Shown: piece by piece, positions 25,568 to 33,035 of the stretch
Numbering within the stretch: position 1 is the stretch's first letter
Layout of the letters: each line of letters starts with the position of its first letter
Assembly: GCF_000308615.1 (NCBI RefSeq)
Contig: NZ_BAGB01000041.1
Location: forward strand, 620,001-684,000
DNA: 64,000 bases
Source of the DNA: Nocardia jiangxiensis NBRC 101359
GTDB lineage: Bacteria; Actinomycetota; Actinomycetes; Mycobacteriales; Mycobacteriaceae
Direction: 5' to 3'
The notes under the pieces: model-generated
What the model saw: the letters and a program-made list of their open reading frames with translations, nothing else
What the model was told of the DNA's origin: nothing
Database searches by the model: none
Position numbers and translations under genes: made by a program

Positions 25568-26338
25568 TTGCTCGCGAGCACGCGACGGCGCGAAATCATG
25601 CACCGACTGGTCACCGACGGCTACGTCGAAGCCAAAGCCCTCGCCGACGAACTCGGCGTCGACGCATCCACCATCCGCCGCGACCTCGACGCACTCGAGC
25701 GAGAAGGACAAGCCCAACGCACCCACGGCGGCGCACGCCCCACCCCCGGCGGCACCGCCAAACTGCCCTACACCATGAAAGAAGGCGAACGCCTCACCGA
25801 GAAGGCCGCCATCGGACAAGCAGCCGCCGACCGAGTACGCGACGGCCAGACAGTGATCCTCGACAGCGGATCCACCACCTACGAAGTAGCACGCGCCCTA
25901 CGCAACCACACCGGACTCACCGTCATCACCAACGACCTGCGCATCGCCAAATACATCGCCGAAACCCCCGGCATGCGCCTACTCGTCACCGGCGGCGAAC
26001 TACTCGGCTCGGTCTTCACCCTCGTCGGCGAACGCGCGATCGCGTTCCTGTCCGACTACACCGCGGACTGGGCATTCCTCGGCGCCGACGCCATCGACAT
26101 CGAGGCCGGAGTCACCAACATGAACACCCTCGAAGTCCCACTCAAACGCGCCATGATCACCGCCGCAGGACATGCCGTCGTCGTAGCCGACAGCTCGAAA
26201 TTCGGCCGCCGCGCACTGGCCAAAGTCGCCGGACTCGACGAAATCACGAACATCCTCACCGACTCCGACCTCACCCCCACCGACTCCCAACAGTTCGGCG
26301 ACGTCGTGATTCAGGCCCCGCCGACAACCGAAGGTTGA
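25568..26338 (+). CDS. DeoR/GlpR-family transcriptional regulator
   Basis: A 256-residue DeoR-type sugar-phosphate-responsive repressor. The helix-turn-helix is at about residues 5-58 (LADELGVDASTIRRDLDALE). The sensor domain carries ILDSGSTTYEVARAL and the ISOCOT-like phosphosugar fold. TTG is the start, with GGGAGG 5 nt upstream. The divergent tal-pgi-gnd operon is the obvious target, with a phosphorylated sugar as inducer. Codon choice differs from neighbouring core genes (more CTA/CTC and A-ending codons), consistent with later acquisition. Confidence 0.88.
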   Translation: MLASTRRREIMHRLVTDGYVEAKALADELGVDASTIRRDLDALEREGQAQRTHGGARPTPGGTAKLPYTMKEGERLTEKAAIGQAAADRVRDGQTVILDSGSTTYEVARALRNHTGLTVITNDLRIAKYIAETPGMRLLVTGGELLGSVFTLVGERAIAFLSDYTADWAFLGADAIDIEAGVTNMNTLEVPLKRAMITAAGHAVVVADSSKFGRRALAKVAGLDEITNILTDSDLTPTDSQQFGDVVIQAPPTTEG

Positions 26339-26381
26339 GCATCAGCGGTGTGCAACCGTGCAGAGGGCCATCGCCCCTCGC

Positions 26382-26458
26382 GCACCGAGCACCGAGCACC
26401 GAGCACCGAGCACCGAGCACCGAGCACCGAGCACCGAGCACCGAGCACCGAGCACCGA
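26382..26458 (+). repeat. 7-bp tandem repeat, 11 copies
   Basis: Eleven perfect copies of GCACCGA. The period is not a multiple of three and no conserved frame covers it. It lies just after the DeoR-type gene and could vary in copy number between strains. Confidence 0.9.
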
Positions 26459-26493
26459 GCATGGTCAGCACAACTAACCGCTGAATCTCCGGA

Positions 26494-26898
26494 TCACAGA
26501 GTGGCGCCGCACTCAATGCCCCTTGGCGACATCTTCCGCGATACCGATCCCTGCTGGACAGTCGAAATCAACTCTCCGGCAAGCAGATCCGCGGCGCTCT
26601 CCAGCAGCCCGACGGCCACGGTCCCGGTGACCACTCCCGGCACCGGCGCAATCTCGACCTGAGCACGGCCGAGTTCGCGCAGCGCGCGACCGGCCCGCGC
26701 GACCATCACGGCAGCGGCGGGTTGTGTACAAAGAACTGCAAGGGCTTGCCCATTACGAAGAGGCGCACCAGCTGCCGTCGAAATCAGCACGCCCAGAAGC
26801 TCTTTCACCGGCGCTCTCGGCAGATTCTCCAATGACATCGCCGAGACCGGCAGTAATGCGACCAGATCGAGTTCGACAAGACGGCGACGAATATCCAC
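26494..26898 (-). pseudogene. probable decayed LysR-family regulator
   Basis: The minus strand encodes a 134-residue frame. The segment from about residue 75 to 110 (RAGRALRELGRAQVEIAP and VVTGTVAVGLLESAADLLAG) matches the linker helix and first strand of LysR-type regulators (actinobacterial members read GLVTGTVAVG there). The helix-turn-helix expected upstream is not readable in this frame and the ligand domain stops early. It looks like a frameshifted, truncated remnant; the call is by pattern only. Confidence 0.35.
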
Positions 26899-27063
26899 TG
26901 ATTGCAGCTGGATGCCATCTCTCCGGTCGCGTACTCAGCCCGACATCAGCTCTGGTCGTGCAACGCCGTCCCCAACCGACTGCGGCGGACCGAACGCGAC
27001 TCAGAGGCCAGGCAGCCCCACACAGTAGGGACAAGACAAGTAGGCTAAGGGTTGCCAAAAGGT

Positions 27064-27230
27064 AGCCATGCAACCGAACGCGACGCCCTGTCGAACACCA
27101 ATCCTTTCTCCGACCAGCCGAAAAGCCGCACTCACCGGCCAGGTGGCCTGACGATGTTCGGGCGGGTACTGCATCAACTCCATCTCGGTGCGCCTGCAGC
27201 CGACGGACAGTCCTACCAGCTGAAACACCC
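27064..27230 (+). repeat. island direct repeat, copy 2
   Basis: This copy combines the msrB 3'-end repeat (27165-27230) with about 100 bp of upstream sequence that recurs at 31785-31799 and 31911-32030. It separates the sugar-phosphate half of the island from the regulator/oxidoreductase half. Confidence 0.85.
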
Positions 27231-27282
27231 GCTTACGCCGGCGTGGTGATTCTGCCACCGAACTCTACCGAGAGGGCATGAC

Positions 27283-27777
27283 ATGTCACTGAGAGTTCGA
27301 GAAGGCAGTACCACTTTGGAGTTCACCTTCGAAGAACTGATGAAGTACCACGGCCCGGCGGCCCCGGGCGGTGTGGCACACGGCTATACCGCCATGCAGG
27401 TGGCTCTGCCGCAGCTGGCGCCGCTGGTCGATCGCCGAGAAGTCAAGGTACGGACCGGATTCCGCGGCCCCGGCGGGCGAGATGCCATCGAGATGGTGCT
27501 GCGTGCGATGACCGAGGGGCAGTACATCGTCACCCCACAGCTACGCAGGCCCGGACGCGGGCCCCTGCTCGAGGACTACGTCTGGGAGTTCACCTACCGC
27601 GGCGATCGCGTGAGAGTGCAGCTACGCGATGACGGCTTGGTCACCGAGGAATTCATCATCCTGGCACGCAAGCCCGATCGAACCGCCACCGAGGAAGCAC
27701 ACCTCACACAACTCAAGGCAGAGATGGCCGACCGCCTGTTGGGCCGCCCGGCCGACGATGTCTACGAGGTGATCTGA
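27283..27777 (+). CDS. conserved protein, possibly FmdE-like
   Basis: A 164-residue cytosolic protein I do not firmly recognise. The N-terminal part (FEELMKYHGPAAPGG, AHGYTAMQ) and RTGFRGPGGRDAIEMVLRA resemble the formylmethanofuran-dehydrogenase-subunit-E-like fold. In that fold a HGH-Cys motif binds metal, but here the cysteine is missing and the histidine spacing differs. A C-terminal charged helix follows. The ATG follows GAGAGGG by 6 nt. The gene sits between island repeat 2 and a MarR gene. Confidence 0.6.
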   Translation: MSLRVREGSTTLEFTFEELMKYHGPAAPGGVAHGYTAMQVALPQLAPLVDRREVKVRTGFRGPGGRDAIEMVLRAMTEGQYIVTPQLRRPGRGPLLEDYVWEFTYRGDRVRVQLRDDGLVTEEFIILARKPDRTATEEAHLTQLKAEMADRLLGRPADDVYEVI

Positions 27778-27827
27778 GGCTGCGCTCGGGCGATCGGTGG
27801 CAGCGGCTACGGGTTTGCGGCGGGCTC

Positions 27828-28262
27828 TCAGATGTGCGGCTGCTCCAGCAATCGAGCTGCGGAGTGATGGACTTTTCCGAGCGCGGTGAGCAGGCATCGG
27901 CGTTCGGTGTCGGTGAGATCCGCGGTGATGAGGTTCTCCAGCGATGTGCGGCTGTTTTCGACGCGGTCTCGAAGCTCATGGCCTTTGTCGGTGAGCCACA
28001 GCCGGACGAGCCGGTTGTCGTCGGGGTCACCACGGCGGGTCAGTAATCCGGTCTCGGTCATGCGGTTGGCCATTTTCACGATCGTCGGCGTGGTGACGTT
28101 CAGCGCGGCGGCGACCTCGCCGGGGGTGCGGCCGTCGTGGTCCCAGAGCACGCCGAGCACCAAGTCCTGGCCTGGATAGAGCCCGTACGGGCGCACACTG
28201 CGCTCGACCAGTGCCCGCAACAGCTTCGAGGTCCGGCTGTGAAGGTCGAGAAATGCGGGCAT
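27828..28262 (-). CDS. MarR-family transcriptional regulator
   Basis: A 144-residue MarR-type winged-helix repressor: TPGEVAAALNVTTPTIVKMA is the recognition region and RRGDPDDNRLVRLWLT the wing. The ATG at 28262 follows GGAGG by 4 nt. It is divergent from an NmrA-like oxidoreductase gene. A near-perfect 41-bp palindrome in the gap is the likely operator, so the regulator probably controls itself and that gene in response to an aromatic or electrophilic ligand. Confidence 0.9.
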   Translation of the reverse strand: MPAFLDLHSRTSKLLRALVERSVRPYGLYPGQDLVLGVLWDHDGRTPGEVAAALNVTTPTIVKMANRMTETGLLTRRGDPDDNRLVRLWLTDKGHELRDRVENSRTSLENLITADLTDTERRCLLTALGKVHHSAARLLEQPHI

Positions 28263-28314
28263 CAAGCCTCCTGAGCCGGAGCGAGGCCACCGTCGGCCTC
28301 GCGCTTGTCATTGG

Positions 28315-28355
28315 ATCGTTAGCCGTCTATCGTTTTTCGATAGACGGCTAACGAT
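28315..28355. promoter_or_regulatory. 41-bp palindromic operator of the MarR/NmrA pair
   Basis: Two 18-bp arms (28315-28332 and 28338-28355) are exact reverse complements around a TTTTT centre. Each arm holds TAGCCGTCTA or its complement, itself a partial dyad, so two repressor dimers could bind. It overlaps the expected promoter of the divergent genes. Confidence 0.75.
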
Positions 28356-28365
28356 TGGAGTTGTG

Positions 28366-29238
28366 ATGATACTTCTCACCGGAGCGACCGGAAACATCGG
28401 TCGCGAACTCGTGCACGCCCTTGCCGCGCGGGACGTCGAGTTCCGCATCTTCGTCCGCGATCCACGACGTGCCGACGGCTTGCCCGAGCGTGCTCGCCGC
28501 GTGGTCGGCGACCTGGACGATCCGAACACCTACGCACCCGCGCTCGACGGTGCCGATCGCTTGTTCTTGCTCGTTCCGGGGATCGGCCTGGACCACACCC
28601 GCGACATGGTCGCCGCGGCGCGGGCGGCCGGGGTCGGCCGGATCGTGCTGCTGTCGTCCTACAACGTGATGGGCGATCCGATCCCCGCGATGGGGCGCTG
28701 GCACCACGAACGCGAGAGCATCGTGAGAGCCGCGGGCCTGCCGTATACGATCCTGCGGCCGGGCGGCTTGATGACCAACGCCCTGGAATGGGCGCCGGTC
28801 ATCCGTGCCGGAGGCGTGGTGGACGACCCCACCGGTCCCGGCCGATACGCGCCGGTCGATCCGGGCGATATCGCCGCGGTCGCCGCCATGACTCTCACCG
28901 AAGACGGCCATGACGGCATGGAGTACTACCTCACCGGCGACGAGACGTTCACCATCGCCGAGCAAATCGCGGTCATCGCGGCGGCGATCGGCCGCGACAT
29001 CGACGTGCGCGAGGCCGCTACCCCCGAGCAGGCCGTCGCGTCCCGATATCCCCACGGCGCACCCCCGGCCCTGGCCGCCGCAATCCTCGAAGGCTTCACC
29101 CTGATGCGCAACGACACCACCGGATTTCGCACCGATACCATCGAACGCCTGCTGGGCCGCCGACCCCGAAACTTCACCGACTGGTGCACACGCAACATCG
29201 ACGCATTCCGCACGAATCAGACCGCTCGCACCCCATGA
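28366..29238 (+). CDS. NmrA-like NAD(P)-binding oxidoreductase
   Basis: A 290-residue atypical short-chain dehydrogenase of the NmrA/quinone-oxidoreductase-2 type. The NAD(P)-binding motif GATGNIG is at residues 7-13. VLLSSYNVMG and the segment RESIVRAAGLPYTILRPGG are typical of this group. Such enzymes reduce quinones or act as redox-sensing proteins. ATG 28366 was chosen because TTGGAG lies 5 nt upstream (GTG 28363 would be too close). Controlled by the divergent MarR gene through the 41-bp palindrome. Confidence 0.85.
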   Translation: MILLTGATGNIGRELVHALAARDVEFRIFVRDPRRADGLPERARRVVGDLDDPNTYAPALDGADRLFLLVPGIGLDHTRDMVAAARAAGVGRIVLLSSYNVMGDPIPAMGRWHHERESIVRAAGLPYTILRPGGLMTNALEWAPVIRAGGVVDDPTGPGRYAPVDPGDIAAVAAMTLTEDGHDGMEYYLTGDETFTIAEQIAVIAAAIGRDIDVREAATPEQAVASRYPHGAPPALAAAILEGFTLMRNDTTGFRTDTIERLLGRRPRNFTDWCTRNIDAFRTNQTARTP

Positions 29239-29296
29239 TCGAACCTCGACCTGGTACACCGCTCGGCCGGACAGGACGAAGCCTGCGGTTGATCGG

Positions 29297-29872
29297 TCAG
29301 CGGTCCGAGGCGCGGTCGCCGTTGCCGAGGATGTTGTCGGTAGCGGTCCGGATTCCCTCTTGTATACGTTCTTCGGATACGGCATCCAATCCGGCCGCCG
29401 CGCGCACGGAAGGCTCGGCCAGTTGCCAGCCCAGGCGGAGGGCGACCACGTTGGCGGCAGCCAGTCGAGCCTCGGCTTCGTCGTCGTATCGGACACCGGC
29501 CTTCTCGATCAGCTCGGCCACGCCGGGGAACTGATGCTGCAGGCGACCAACGGGATAGCCGTCCATCAGGGCGCGCGTGATCACTTGCCATTGCCGTCGG
29601 GTTTCGGACTCGGCCAGCGACGGGTCCGCGCCGGCCTTTCGCGCGGCGGCCGAGCGGGCAGCGAGGTAGTCGAGGACCGCGCCGACGAGTAGGTCCTTGG
29701 TGCCGAAATGCCGGAAGACCAGCGCTGGATTGACAGTGGCGCGCGCAGCGATGTCACGTGTGGAAGTGGCCGCGGGGCCACGCTCGGCGAAGAGATCGGC
29801 GGCGTGTTCGAGAACTGCGGCTACCACCTGGTCCCGGCCTACCGGTTTGCCCTCTGCACGTGGTGTCGCCAT
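29297..29872 (-). CDS. TetR-family transcriptional regulator
   Basis: A 191-residue TetR-type repressor with a helix-turn-helix at about residues 15-60 (RDIAARATVNPALVFRHFGTK). The C-terminal ligand domain carries a short motif typical of the TetR_C_17 group. Divergent from the TauD-type dioxygenase gene; two matched dyads in the gap are its probable operators. Confidence 0.88.
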   Translation of the reverse strand: MATPRAEGKPVGRDQVVAAVLEHAADLFAERGPAATSTRDIAARATVNPALVFRHFGTKDLLVGAVLDYLAARSAAARKAGADPSLAESETRRQWQVITRALMDGYPVGRLQHQFPGVAELIEKAGVRYDDEAEARLAAANVVALRLGWQLAEPSVRAAAGLDAVSEERIQEGIRTATDNILGNGDRASDR

Positions 29873-29906
29873 GGCTTCCGATCTTAGTGTTTTCTCAGCT
29901 CAGGAC

Positions 29907-29956
29907 TGTAATCGAGTGATTACACTCGAACACGCAGGTGTAATCGCTTGATTACA
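29907..29956. promoter_or_regulatory. two TetR operators (TGTAATC-N4-GATTACA)
   Basis: 29907-29924 and 29939-29956 are both TGTAATC-N4-GATTACA with perfect 7-bp arms. Centres are 32 bp apart (three helical turns), between the divergent TetR and TauD genes. Confidence 0.8.
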
Positions 29957-30009
29957 GTGGCGTTCCGCCGGGCGACGCCGTACCCGAAACAATGGAGAGA
30001 TCAGGAGTC

Positions 30010-30960
30010 ATGAGCACAAATGTGATCGTTCACAAGCTGGGGCTGCACATCGGAGCGCGCATCGACGGCGTGCGCCTGGACGGCAACTTGGATCCGTTGG
30101 TGGTTGCCGACATCAACAAAGCACTGCTGGAGCACAAGGTGATCTTCTTCCGCGACCAGCACCACCTCGACGATGAGCAACAGTACGCATTCGGCGAACT
30201 ACTGGGCACACCCTTCGCCCATCACGCGCAGCGTGACGGCGACCGGATCACGCCGATCGATTCCGGAACGGCCAGAGCTACGAGCTGGCACAGTGACATG
30301 ACGTTCATGCTCAGCTTCCCCAAGGCGTCGATCCTGCGTGCAGTGACGCTGCCCACCTACGGTGGCACCACATTGTGGGCATCCACCGCGGCGGCTTACA
30401 CGTCACTTCCCCGTCCGTTGAAGCAGTTGGCCGAATCGCTGCGGGCGGTACACGGCAACCGGGTCGGCTTCGTCCAGCAGGCCGGATCACCCGAACTCGT
30501 GGACAAGGCGAAGGCCGCCTGGTTCGCGGCGGCGTTCACAGAGCCGGACATTCGGACCGAGCACCCGGTAGTGCGGGTTCACCCGGAGACCGGGGAACGC
30601 GTCCTGCTTCTCGGGCGGTTCGCGGATCGACTCGTCGGCTTCGACACACGCGAATCGCAAGTACTGATACAGCTTCTGCAGGACCACATCACCGTGCCGG
30701 AACACAGCATTCGCTGGAACTGGAACTACGGTGATGTCGCCATCTGGGACAACCGCGCCACACAGCATCGCGCGGTCTCCGACTACCGCGACCAACGCCG
30801 CCTGTTACACCGAGTCACCCTGGTCGGCGATGTCCCCGTCGATATCCACGACCAACCGAGCACCTCGCTCAGCGGCGCCGAGGCCTACCCCACTGCGGGC
30901 CAGGAGGATCCGATCCCCAGACGAAAAATCACGAAAGCCCAGGCGACACAGAACGTTTGA
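30010..30960 (+). CDS. TauD/TfdA-family alpha-ketoglutarate dioxygenase
   Basis: A 316-residue Fe(II)/2-oxoglutarate-dependent dioxygenase of the TauD/TfdA family (taurine, alkyl-sulfate or related substrates). The facial triad is readable: His94 and Asp96 in SWHSD, and His253 in NRATQHRA. Arginines follow near 264 and 268 for 2-oxoglutarate binding, close to the numbering of E. coli TauD. There is no signal peptide. ATG 30010 is preferred over ATG 29992, which lacks a ribosome binding site. Under the divergent TetR gene by position. Confidence 0.9.
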   Translation: MSTNVIVHKLGLHIGARIDGVRLDGNLDPLVVADINKALLEHKVIFFRDQHHLDDEQQYAFGELLGTPFAHHAQRDGDRITPIDSGTARATSWHSDMTFMLSFPKASILRAVTLPTYGGTTLWASTAAAYTSLPRPLKQLAESLRAVHGNRVGFVQQAGSPELVDKAKAAWFAAAFTEPDIRTEHPVVRVHPETGERVLLLGRFADRLVGFDTRESQVLIQLLQDHITVPEHSIRWNWNYGDVAIWDNRATQHRAVSDYRDQRRLLHRVTLVGDVPVDIHDQPSTSLSGAEAYPTAGQEDPIPRRKITKAQATQNV

Positions 30961-30995
30961 TCAAATGCCGTCCTCCGGTGCCGGTTGTTGTCGAC

Positions 30996-31352
30996 TCAGG
31001 CGACGAGAACATCGAGAACGAGCACGACCGACGTCACGATCGAGAACGCGAGGAAAACCACGGCTCCCACCATGTTCCGGTCGCCGCTGCGGGTGTGGGC
31101 GATGATCGCGCCGCCGAAGTAGAGCACCAGTCCGATCGCGGGGGCGATCGCGAAGGGCGGGAACCAGATGCCCCAGATGAGACCGACCGTCGCGGCGATC
31201 TGCAGGCTCCCGAGCACGGTGAGCTGGGGATTGGTGAGGTGGACCGCTTCGGCGAATTGGCGTATCCACGCTGGGCGGACGAACTTCATCACGCCGGACT
31301 GGAGCATCGCCAGAGCGAGCAGGACGGACAGGGTCAGGGCTGCGATATGCAT
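30996..31352 (-). CDS. DoxX-family membrane protein
   Basis: A 118-residue membrane protein of the DoxX-like group with four hydrophobic segments. LQSGVMKFVRPAWIRQFAE near the N-terminus is typical of the family, which often works with an electron carrier. Divergent from a HxlR regulator, a very common pairing, so it is likely regulated by it. The upstream frame is open but without family character. Confidence 0.85.
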   Translation of the reverse strand: MHIAALTLSVLLALAMLQSGVMKFVRPAWIRQFAEAVHLTNPQLTVLGSLQIAATVGLIWGIWFPPFAIAPAIGLVLYFGGAIIAHTRSGDRNMVGAVVFLAFSIVTSVVLVLDVLVA

Positions 31353-31375
31353 GATGGCAACGCTAGGAATCCGAT

Positions 31376-31394
31376 AGGTACCCTTTGGTAACCT
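31376..31394. promoter_or_regulatory. possible HxlR operator
   Basis: AGGTACC-cttt-GGTAACCT is an imperfect inverted repeat in the gap between the DoxX and HxlR genes, close to the HxlR start. Confidence 0.35.
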
Positions 31395-31401
31395 TCGGAC
31401 G

Positions 31402-31773
31402 GTGAGCTCTCCTGCCGGAATCATGTTCATGTCCGACTGCCCTGCGCGCACAGCGATCGAGGTCATCGCGAACAAGTGGACCGTAGTCACCTTGTACGCG
31501 CTGGCAGCGGGCCCCAAGCGGCACAGTGAACTTGTCGCTCTGTCCGGCGGGATCTCCCGGAAGGTGCTGACCCAGACCCTGCGCCGCCTGCAGAGCAACG
31601 GCCTCATCGATCGACAGCGGTACGCCGAAGTGCCCCCACGGGTGGAATACAGCCTGACCCCGCTCGGCCGGACACTCCAGGCGCCGATAGCGATGCTGAC
31701 GGAGTGGGCGCAGACATACGGAGAAGCACTCGTCGACTTCCAGGAATCGACAGCCGCGAACCAGACGAACTAG
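31402..31773 (+). CDS. HxlR-family transcriptional regulator
   Basis: A 123-residue HxlR-type winged-helix regulator: CPARTAIEVIANKWTVVTLY, ISRKVLTQTLRRLQSNGLI and VEYSLTPLGRTL cover the family signature. The cysteine near the N-terminus (in MSDCPART) is common in redox- or electrophile-sensing members. GTG 31402 is used; ATGs at 31423 or 31429 are possible later starts. Divergent from a DoxX-type gene, its likely target. Confidence 0.88.
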   Translation: MSSPAGIMFMSDCPARTAIEVIANKWTVVTLYALAAGPKRHSELVALSGGISRKVLTQTLRRLQSNGLIDRQRYAEVPPRVEYSLTPLGRTLQAPIAMLTEWAQTYGEALVDFQESTAANQTN

Positions 31774-31784
31774 GTTCCGGACAG

Positions 31785-32030
31785 AGCCATGCAACCGAAT
31801 GCTTCGGCGTGTCGTTGATCACCACGCCGAAGAGCACTCGATTGTCGTGCACGTTTTCGCGAACGAATTCAGGCTGATCGTCCGTGATCTACGCGGCCTC
31901 ACAGTGATTCACGCGACGCCCTGTCGAACACCAATCCTTCCTCTGACCAGCCGAAAGCCGCGCTCACCGGCCAGGTGGCCTGACGATGTTCGGGCGGGTA
32001 CTGCATCAACTCCATCTCGCTGCGCCTGCA
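31785..32030 (+). repeat. island direct repeat, copy 3, with internal insertion
   Basis: 31785-31799 and 31911-32030 match copy 2 (27064-27204). Relative to copy 2, about 112 bp (31800-31911) are inserted at one point. The insert holds a perfect 10-bp inverted repeat (CTTCGGCGTG / CACGCCGAAG). The last 34 bp (31997-32030) match the msrB 3' end. This copy lies at the right boundary of the island, before hemQ. Confidence 0.8.
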
Positions 32031-32162
32031 CCCCTCGGACGACGCAACACACTGAGGCGACGGGGGAACAGTACGGTGTGGGGCTCGCACTGCGCATGAC
32101 CCGAATTACCGGGGCTCGCGATGCGTGCCCCGAACCGGTAGTGCGTCGGGGTGCGGCCGCGC

Positions 32163-32858
32163 TCAGGGCAGAGCGGTGATCAACTGCTCGAGTTCGACGC
32201 GCGGGCCGGTGAAGAACGGCACCTCCTCGCGCACGTGCCGCCGGGCTTCGGTGGCCCGCAGATCGCGCATCAGATCGACGATGCGGTGCAGTTCGGGCGC
32301 CTCGAACGCGAGGATCCACTCGTAATCGCCCAGGGCGAAGGCGGGGACGGTGTTGGCACGCACGTCGGGATAGTCGCGGGCCTCCTTGCCGTGGTCGGCC
32401 AGCATCTTGCGGCGCTCGGCGTCGGGCAGCAGGTACCAGTCGTACGAGCGCACGAACGGGTAGACGCACAGGTAGTTGCCCGGCTCCTCACCGGCCAGGA
32501 AGGCCGGGATGTGGCTCTTGTTGAACTCGGCCGGGCGGTGCACCGCGGCGTTGCTCCACACCGGGGCGCTGGCCCGGCCCAGTGCGGTGGTGCGGCGCAG
32601 ATCGGCGTAGGCGGCCTGCAGATCCTCGATGCGGTCGGCGTGCCACCAGACCATGAAGTCGGCATCGGCGCGCATCCCGGCGACGTCGTACAGGCCGCGC
32701 ACGACGACGCCCTTGTCGGCGAGACCGTCGAAGAACGCGCGCGCCTCCTTGATCGCCGCCTCGCGGTCCTCCCCCAATGCCCCGGGCTGCACCTGGAACA
32801 CCGAGAACATCAGATACCGGATGGTCGAATTGAGCGCCTGGTAATCGAGTCGTGCCAT
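32163..32858 (-). CDS. hemQ: coproheme decarboxylase HemQ
   Basis: A 231-residue chlorite-dismutase-like coproheme decarboxylase, the last enzyme of the coproporphyrin-dependent haem pathway, ortholog of Rv2676c. Highly conserved segments include AEFNKSHIPAFLAGEEPG, VYPFVRSYDWYLLPD (catalytic tyrosine) and LADHGKEARDY (proximal histidine). ATG 32858 (MARLDYQALN) matches the known family start; ATG 32864 is two codons earlier. Its downstream neighbourhood marks the right side of the island. Same direction as the oxidase and hemE genes. Confidence 0.95.
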   Translation of the reverse strand: MARLDYQALNSTIRYLMFSVFQVQPGALGEDREAAIKEARAFFDGLADKGVVVRGLYDVAGMRADADFMVWWHADRIEDLQAAYADLRRTTALGRASAPVWSNAAVHRPAEFNKSHIPAFLAGEEPGNYLCVYPFVRSYDWYLLPDAERRKMLADHGKEARDYPDVRANTVPAFALGDYEWILAFEAPELHRIVDLMRDLRATEARRHVREEVPFFTGPRVELEQLITALP

Positions 32859-33035
32859 ACCCATATGGTGCCACTGCGGATCACCCGGTCACACAGCCGC
32901 ACCGTTTACCGGCGAACACGCCGAGGACATCGGGTGCGGATCCGGGTAACGGGTGCGGGAATCAGACGGTTATGGACTTGTAATGCCCTGTGTGCCAACG
33001 TTTTCCGCATGACGACACCCACCCTCCGCCTCGGT

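Noticed and set aside
26382..26458. Tandem array as a possible CRISPR
   Set aside because: The repeat has no spacers and no cas genes are near.
20522..32030. Island as a prophage or integrative element with its own integrase
   Set aside because: No integrase, transposase or phage gene is present; only repeats mark the borders.
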